Assembly (NCBI GenBank): GCA_964428805.1
Contig: CAYRZF010000121.1
Location: 1-5,390 of the forward strand
Length of the DNA stretch: 5,390 bases
From: CAYRZF01 sp964428805
Lineage (GTDB): Bacteria > Methylomirabilota > Methylomirabilia > Rokubacteriales > CSP1-6
Reading direction: 5' to 3'
A program made the translations under genes and the position numbers. The notes under the pieces were generated by a model. It saw only the letters and a list, made by a program, of their open reading frames with translations. It had not been told where the DNA came from and made no database searches. Of the stretch, positions 1 through 5,390 are shown piece by piece. Within the stretch, counting starts at the first letter, position 1. Every line of letters begins with the position of its first letter.

Positions 1-45
1 ACGTTCCCCGTCTCGGCCAGGATCAGCACCGAGGTCCAGGCGTGA
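1..45 (+). CDS. C-terminal end of an upstream gene (partial)
   Basis: The first reading frame is open from the left edge and ends in TGA at 43-45, giving the tail TFPVSARISTEVQA. The stop overlaps the GTG start of the next gene in a GTGA arrangement, the same style of four-base overlap seen between the next two genes, so this is probably the preceding gene of the same operon. The TFPV stretch would fit the last beta strand of a histidine kinase ATPase domain, but fourteen residues are too few to name a family. That it is a real gene is inferred from the overlap and the operon style. Confidence 0.45.
   Translation, partial: TFPVSARISTEVQA
31..35 (+). promoter_or_regulatory. Ribosome binding site for the pseudokinase gene
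   Basis: GAGGT lies six bases before the GTG at 42. This spacing supports GTG 42 as the start, and the first residues (RTALIV) form the first beta strand of a receiver fold, so a later start would cut into the domain. The site lies inside the coding end of the upstream gene, consistent with translational coupling. Confidence 0.6.
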
Positions 46-2071
46 GAACAGCCCTCATCGTGACCGCCGACGAAGGGGTTCGCGGCCGGCTCCTCCGGGC
101 GCTGGCGGACCGGTCCGTGTTCTCCGCCGCCTCCGACGAGGACGCGCTCAAGACCCTCCGGCTCACCGATGTGGACCTCATCGTCAAGGATGCCCAGACG
201 CCGCGGCGCGACCTGCCGGCCTTCCTGGCCCGGGCGCGCCAGCTTTCGCCCTCTGCCGTGGTGCTCTGTCTCCTCCCGGAGGAAAGCGGCCCGCCCGAAG
301 AGGAGGAAATCTTTGAAAGCGCCGACTTCGTGTTGCGCCGGCCCTTCTCGCCGCGGGATGTGGCAACGGTGCTCCGGCAGGCCGAGGACAAGCAGCGGCT
401 GATGGTCGAGGTGTCCGCGTTCCGCTCGAACCGACCCATCAGCGACACCCACGCCGACGAGGTGGCGGCGGCCGAGATCCCCTCGCAGGTGCTGGCGCAG
501 GTGGTGAAGGAGTTCGCCAAGGCGCTCGCCGCCGGCTTCGACCTGCCACGGGTCCTCGATCTCTTCCTCGACGCCGTGTCGGAGATGGTGAGGCCGAGCC
601 GGTGTGCCTTGCTCCTGGCCGACACGGCGGGGAGCGCCTACCGGGTCCGGGCCCACCGGGGGCTCGCGCCCCACGTGGTGGAATCCGTTAGCCTCTCGGC
701 AGACAGCGGCCTGCCCCTGTGGCTCGCAACCCAGGGACGGCCGATCAACGCCGACGAGGTGCAAGCGCGCCCGCACGATCCGGCGGTCCGGGAGATCGGG
801 CGCGAGTTCGCCCTCCTCCGGGCGACGGTGGCGATCCCGCTCACCGCCCACGGGGAGCTGGTGGCGATTCTCACCCTGGGGCAGCGCATCACCGGCCTGC
901 CCTACAGCCACCGCGAGACCGAGACCCTCTTCAACCTGGCCACTCACCTCGCGACCGCGATCCGCGATATCCGGCTCCACCACCAGCTCCAGTACCAGAA
1001 GGAGTACATCGAGCGAATCCTCGCCCACATGTCGAACGGCGTGATCACCATCGACCGGGCCGAGCGGATCACCCTCCTGAACCGGCGGGCCGAGGAGATT
1101 CTGGGGCTCAGTGCCCACGACATCCTGGGCAAGGACCTGCGTGCCCTGCCGTCGCCCCTGGGGGATCTCCTCTACGAGTCGCTCGTCCGCGGGAAGTCGG
1201 TCCACCGCGCCGAAGTCCAGCTGGCGCTCGGCAAGCTGCCGCTGGAGGTCTCCACATATCCGGTGACCGGCGACGAGCCGGCCCCGCTGGGCGCCGTCAT
1301 CGTGTTCGAGGATCTCTCGGCGGTCAAGCAGCTCGCCGCCGAGAAGCGGCAGGCCGAGCAGTTCCAGCTCCTGACCCGGGTCGTCGCGCGGATCGCGGAG
1401 GAAATCAAGAACCCGCTCGTCTCCATCAACACCTTCATGGAATTGCTCGAGGAACGGTACGAGGAGCCCGAGTTCCGCCACCACTTCTCCACGGTGGTGA
1501 GCCGGGATGCCCGCCGGATGGTGCAGATCTTCGAGAAGCTCTCGGCCCTGGTGAGCGAGGGCCAGTTCCACTTCGAGATCGTGGACCTGCGGCTACTCGT
1601 CGAGGAGTGCCTGACGGGCATCGGAGCTGTGTCGGGAACGGAGGCCACCGACGGGGCGCGCCTCCTCCACCTCAACGACGAGACGTCCGGCAAGCGCGTC
1701 ACCCTCAGCGTCTATCACGAGACCGGGCCGTTCCACGTGAAGGCGGACCCGCTCCAGCTCAAGAAGGCCATCGCCTACCTCGTCTGGTACCTCATGCGCA
1801 AGTCGCCCGGTGAGGAAGCCAAGCTCTCCGTCTCCCTCGACCGCAAAGCCGGGGAGGACGCGATCCGCCTCATCCTGGCCTCGCGCACGGCCGAGGTCGG
1901 GGCGGAGGAGCTTCAGCGAATCTTCGACCCCATGAAGGTCGTCCAGGAGAGCCTCTTCGACGTGGGGCCGTGTGTGAGCCAGCGGATCATCGAAGGCCAG
2001 GGGGGCAAGCTCGAGGCCCGCCAGGGACGCGGGGAGACGGCCTTCGTGACCACGCTGCCGGGGGCGCCATT

Positions 2072-2075
<4 letters not shown>
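42..2075 (+). CDS. Degenerate receiver-GAF-PAS histidine pseudokinase
   Basis: A 677-residue soluble protein with no transmembrane segment. Domains in order: receiver-like (about 2-115), GAF (about 166-308), PAS (about 320-425), HisKA-like dimerisation helices (about 441-503) and a HATPase-like fold (about 512-674). The H box reads RIAEEIKNPLVSI, with Glu453 where active kinases have the phosphorylated His. The N box position (569-585, DPLQLKKAIAYLVWYLM) has Tyr583 for the metal-binding Asn. The DxGxG motif is replaced by SRTAEV near 614, and the first Gly of the G2 box is Asp640. The receiver keeps Asp50 but has Ala9 in the acidic pair, no Thr/Ser, and Arg100 for Lys. Autophosphorylation is therefore not expected. 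The frame is long and undamaged and the fold-supporting residues (NP at 457-458, RIFDP, RIIE, GG) persist, which suggests selection for a sensory, scaffolding or allosteric role. GAF and PAS ligands cannot be deduced. It overlaps both neighbours by four bases, and the hybrid kinase downstream is its likely partner. Domain calls are confident; the role is inferred. Confidence 0.9.
2060..2064 (+). promoter_or_regulatory. G-rich ribosome binding site for the hybrid kinase
   Basis: GGGGG lies seven bases before ATG 2072 and ten before the second in-frame ATG at 2075. The spacing slightly favours 2072, which also gives the ATGA overlap with the stop of the previous gene. The match to the anti-Shine-Dalgarno sequence is only moderate, so initiation may depend on ribosomes finishing the upstream gene. 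Confidence 0.4.
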
Positions 2076-4363
<2,288 letters not shown>

Positions 4364-4398
4364 CCCCTGCCCCGCCTCGAGGCCGCAGCCGCAAGAAC

Positions 4399-4415
4399 CC
4401 GAGCATCAGTCTCGG
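4399..4415 (-). terminator. Weak hairpin at the end of the PilZ gene
   Basis: CCGAG and CTCGG form a five-base stem around a seven-base loop that contains the PilZ stop codon. On the minus strand the stem is followed by GTTCTTG, only a poor U tract. It lies in the short gap between convergent genes, where a terminator is expected, but the stem is short and the tail weak. A ten-base palindrome, GCCTCGAGGC, sits nearby at 4374-4383 between the two stop codons and has no loop of its own. Confidence 0.25.
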
Positions 4416-4741
4416 CCGGCTCCTTCAAGCAGAGTATCGACAAGGCCCTTGAGGCGGTAGAATTCATCAACGCCGAGCTTCAGCAGCGCGATGGCGAGGC
4501 CGTCGGGATCCACCCGCCATACGACCCCCTTGATGAACATGGGAGCCTTCCCGTCGGGCGGCGCAAACTGAAGGCGGACCTCGGTCCCCACGGATGGGCC
4601 GGGATCCTTCTCGCCTAACTTTACCTTCACTCCGAACGGGCCCAGCGACACGAATTCCCCCGGCCATTTGAATCGTGGACCCCACCCGACGGCGACATTC
4701 CACGCGACCTGAACCCGGGGATGCCGGCGACGCTCATCCAT
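4406..4741 (-). CDS. Single-domain PilZ protein with incomplete c-di-GMP motif
   Basis: A 111-residue soluble protein. It opens with MDERRRHPRVQVAW, the typical PilZ N-terminus, and contains the RxxxR motif (Arg5 to Arg9). The following beta strands include SLGPFGVKV (32-40), a segment with the PV/VRLQF-type strand near 51-59, and VVWRVDPDGLAIAL (73-86), matching a PilZ barrel; the tail (about 90-108) is a helix. PilZ proteins normally bind cyclic di-GMP through RxxxR plus [D/N]xSxxG. Here the second motif reads SLGPFG, with Ser32 for Asp/Asn and Gly34 for Ser, so ligand binding is doubtful. ATG 4741 was chosen because it sits directly before the conserved ERRRHPR and eight bases after an AGGGGG site. 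The frame stays open to 4891, but that extension has no domain character. The gene converges on the kinase operon and is a separate transcription unit. Its target is unknown. Confidence 0.85.
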   Translation of the reverse strand: MDERRRHPRVQVAWNVAVGWGPRFKWPGEFVSLGPFGVKVKLGEKDPGPSVGTEVRLQFAPPDGKAPMFIKGVVWRVDPDGLAIALLKLGVDEFYRLKGLVDTLLEGAGRD

Positions 4742-4749
4742 CTGAATAA

Positions 4750-4755
4750 CCCCCT
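4750..4755 (-). promoter_or_regulatory. Ribosome binding site for the PilZ gene
   Basis: On the minus strand AGGGGG lies eight bases before ATG 4741. It decides the start in favour of the 111-residue protein over a longer one beginning up to 4891. Confidence 0.5.
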
Positions 4756-4900
4756 GCCGGCCATCATAGTGCCACACCGAGCAAATCTCGCTTATGGTTT
4801 TTTTGCCACTAAATTGTGCCTTCCACTGACCTGACACCCGCGGGTTCTGCGCGTCCCACGAGGTTGACGGCGCCAGGGTACTTGCTACCACCTTGACTGC

Positions 4901-4924
4901 CTAAAACCCGTGTTTCAGCCACGG
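4901..4924 (-). terminator. Possible intrinsic terminator of the membrane-protein gene
   Basis: Read on the minus strand, CCGTG and CACGG form a five-base stem with a seven-base loop (GCTGAAA), followed by GTTTTAG. It lies about 105 bases beyond the stop at 5030 and before the PilZ leader, a sensible position. The stem is short and the U run only four bases, so this is tentative. Confidence 0.35.
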
Positions 4925-5029
4925 CCGCGTTTTCGTCAACCCCGCCTGCGTCCAAGTGACGAGGGATCACCCCCGCCTCGGATTCCCGGGGTGTCCGGCA
5001 ACGAATTAGTGAACGTCAGCCGAGCGCCA

Positions 5030-5390
5030 TCAGCTCCGCCACCGCTGCGTGACAGCCAGGGCCGGCGGGGAGAGGGCCCGGCCATGGTCGATGGCTGCGG
5101 CAACCTCTCGGAACTCGTCAATCGTGCCGATCCCAGGCACCCGCAGATCCATATTCTCGGACCGGGCTGAGACTTCCGGCTTCTCTGTCACCGTGCGAAC
5201 GACCAAGAGCAGATCGGCCACACACGTAGTCATTCTCCTCAGAATTTGGAAGCCGAGCAGTGACCCCCCGAGAGCTAGACCCAGGAATATCCGGTCTTGA
5301 AGTTCCACCAGCCCGTTCAAGCGCACGAGGGTGTAGGCGAACATCAGCAAGGGCAGGACTCCCGTCAGCACGAACGCCAGCGCGCCAGCC
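5030..5390 (-). CDS. Membrane protein with HAMP-like segment, C-terminal part
   Basis: The frame runs from the right edge (complete codons from 5389) to TGA at 5030-5032, giving at least 119 residues. Two hydrophobic helices are visible: AGALAFVLTGVLPLLMFAYT at the edge and IFLGLALGGSLLGFQIL about 14 residues later, joined by a short charged loop (RLNGLVELQDR). After RRM comes a region resembling a HAMP linker: a first helix (CVADLLLVVRTVTEK), a connector, then GTIDEFREVAAAI, which matches the start of the second HAMP helix (DE followed by a hydrophobic heptad). The similarity then stops, and the protein ends with a Pro/Arg-containing tail of about 20 residues. HAMP proteins normally continue into a kinase, cyclase or chemotaxis output domain; none follows. 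GTG 5371 could be a start, but it has no ribosome binding site and would cut into the first helix, so the gene most likely begins outside the window. It may be a truncated sensor or a small membrane partner protein. Confidence 0.7.
   Translation of the reverse strand, partial: AGALAFVLTGVLPLLMFAYTLVRLNGLVELQDRIFLGLALGGSLLGFQILRRMTTCVADLLLVVRTVTEKPEVSARSENMDLRVPGIGTIDEFREVAAAIDHGRALSPPALAVTQRWRS

Larger units (their letters stand above)
4742..5029. other. Intergenic region upstream of PilZ
   Basis: These 288 bases contain no convincing gene in any frame. The part nearest PilZ (about 4775-4815) is the most AT-rich stretch of the window, including a run of seven T at 4798-4804, and is the natural place for its promoter. 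On the minus strand TATGAT (4763-4768) resembles a sigma-70 -10 box, but there is no acceptable -35 box at 16-18 bases. The half next to 5029 is GC-rich and was checked for a lost continuation of the membrane protein; no domain was recognisable in the minus-strand frames. Confidence 0.6.

Noticed and set aside
23..625. Minus-strand open frame of 200 codons opposite the start of the pseudokinase gene
   Set aside because: Ser/Arg-rich low-complexity translation with no domain; a shadow of the gene on the other strand.
719..1813. Plus-strand open frame of 364 codons inside the pseudokinase gene
   Set aside because: Its translation is dominated by Pro, Arg, Gly and Ala, typical of an out-of-frame reading of GC-rich DNA, and it overlaps clear PAS and HisKA sequence.
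1970..2071. Longer start for the hybrid kinase at 1970
   Set aside because: The extra 34 residues have no receiver character and lie inside the previous gene, whereas ATG 2072 gives the typical receiver N-terminus and an ATGA overlap.
4760..4774. Sigma-54-like element TGGCAC-N5-TGGC on the minus strand
   Set aside because: The GG-N10-GC spacing is right and the -24 half is good, but the -12 half is poor, and the transcript would begin at or inside the ribosome binding site of the PilZ gene.
4742..4891. Fifty-residue N-terminal extension of the PilZ protein
   Set aside because: The extension looks like translated leader DNA, and the conserved PilZ start with a ribosome binding site is at 4741.
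4956..4970. Short inverted repeat GTGA/TCAC in the intergenic region
   Set aside because: A four-base stem is expected by chance and has no U tract or other context.

Overview
The window is very GC-rich with strong G/C preference at third codon positions. It codes almost entirely for bacterial signal transduction. The cytoplasmic multidomain histidine kinases, the PilZ protein and the GC content fit a GC-rich Gram-negative lineage such as Deltaproteobacteria or Methylomirabilota/Rokubacteria. That placement rests on general resemblance only; no marker gene is present.

Left part (1-4363, plus strand): a tightly packed operon. The last 14 codons of an upstream gene end at 45 and overlap by four bases (GTGA) a 677-residue protein (42-2075). 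That protein overlaps by four bases (ATGA) a 763-residue hybrid histidine kinase (2072-4363). The first protein has the layout receiver / GAF / PAS / HisKA / HATPase. However, its phosphoacceptor His is Glu and its N, G1 and G2 ATP-binding motifs are erased, so it reads as a histidine pseudokinase with an intact reading frame. The second protein (receiver / GAF / PAS / HisKA / HATPase / receiver) has a complete kinase core and a complete N-terminal receiver. Its C-terminal receiver has Asn at the phosphoacceptor site and at one acidic-pocket position. The two proteins are therefore complementary: one inactive and one active, probably co-translated and possibly interacting.

Middle (4364-4405): a 42-base gap between convergent genes, with a weak hairpin at the end of the PilZ gene.

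Right part (4406-5390, minus strand): a 111-residue PilZ-domain protein with an incomplete c-di-GMP motif; a 288-base intergenic stretch holding its leader and a possible terminator; and the C-terminal part of a membrane protein running off the right edge. That protein has two transmembrane helices and a HAMP-like segment, then stops with no output domain.

The most notable point is the pseudokinase/active hybrid kinase pair combined with a non-phosphorylatable C-terminal receiver. This is a plausible regulatory module in which signal passes by protein contact rather than through a conventional phosphorelay. No RNA genes, CRISPR arrays, insertion sequences or large repeats were seen.
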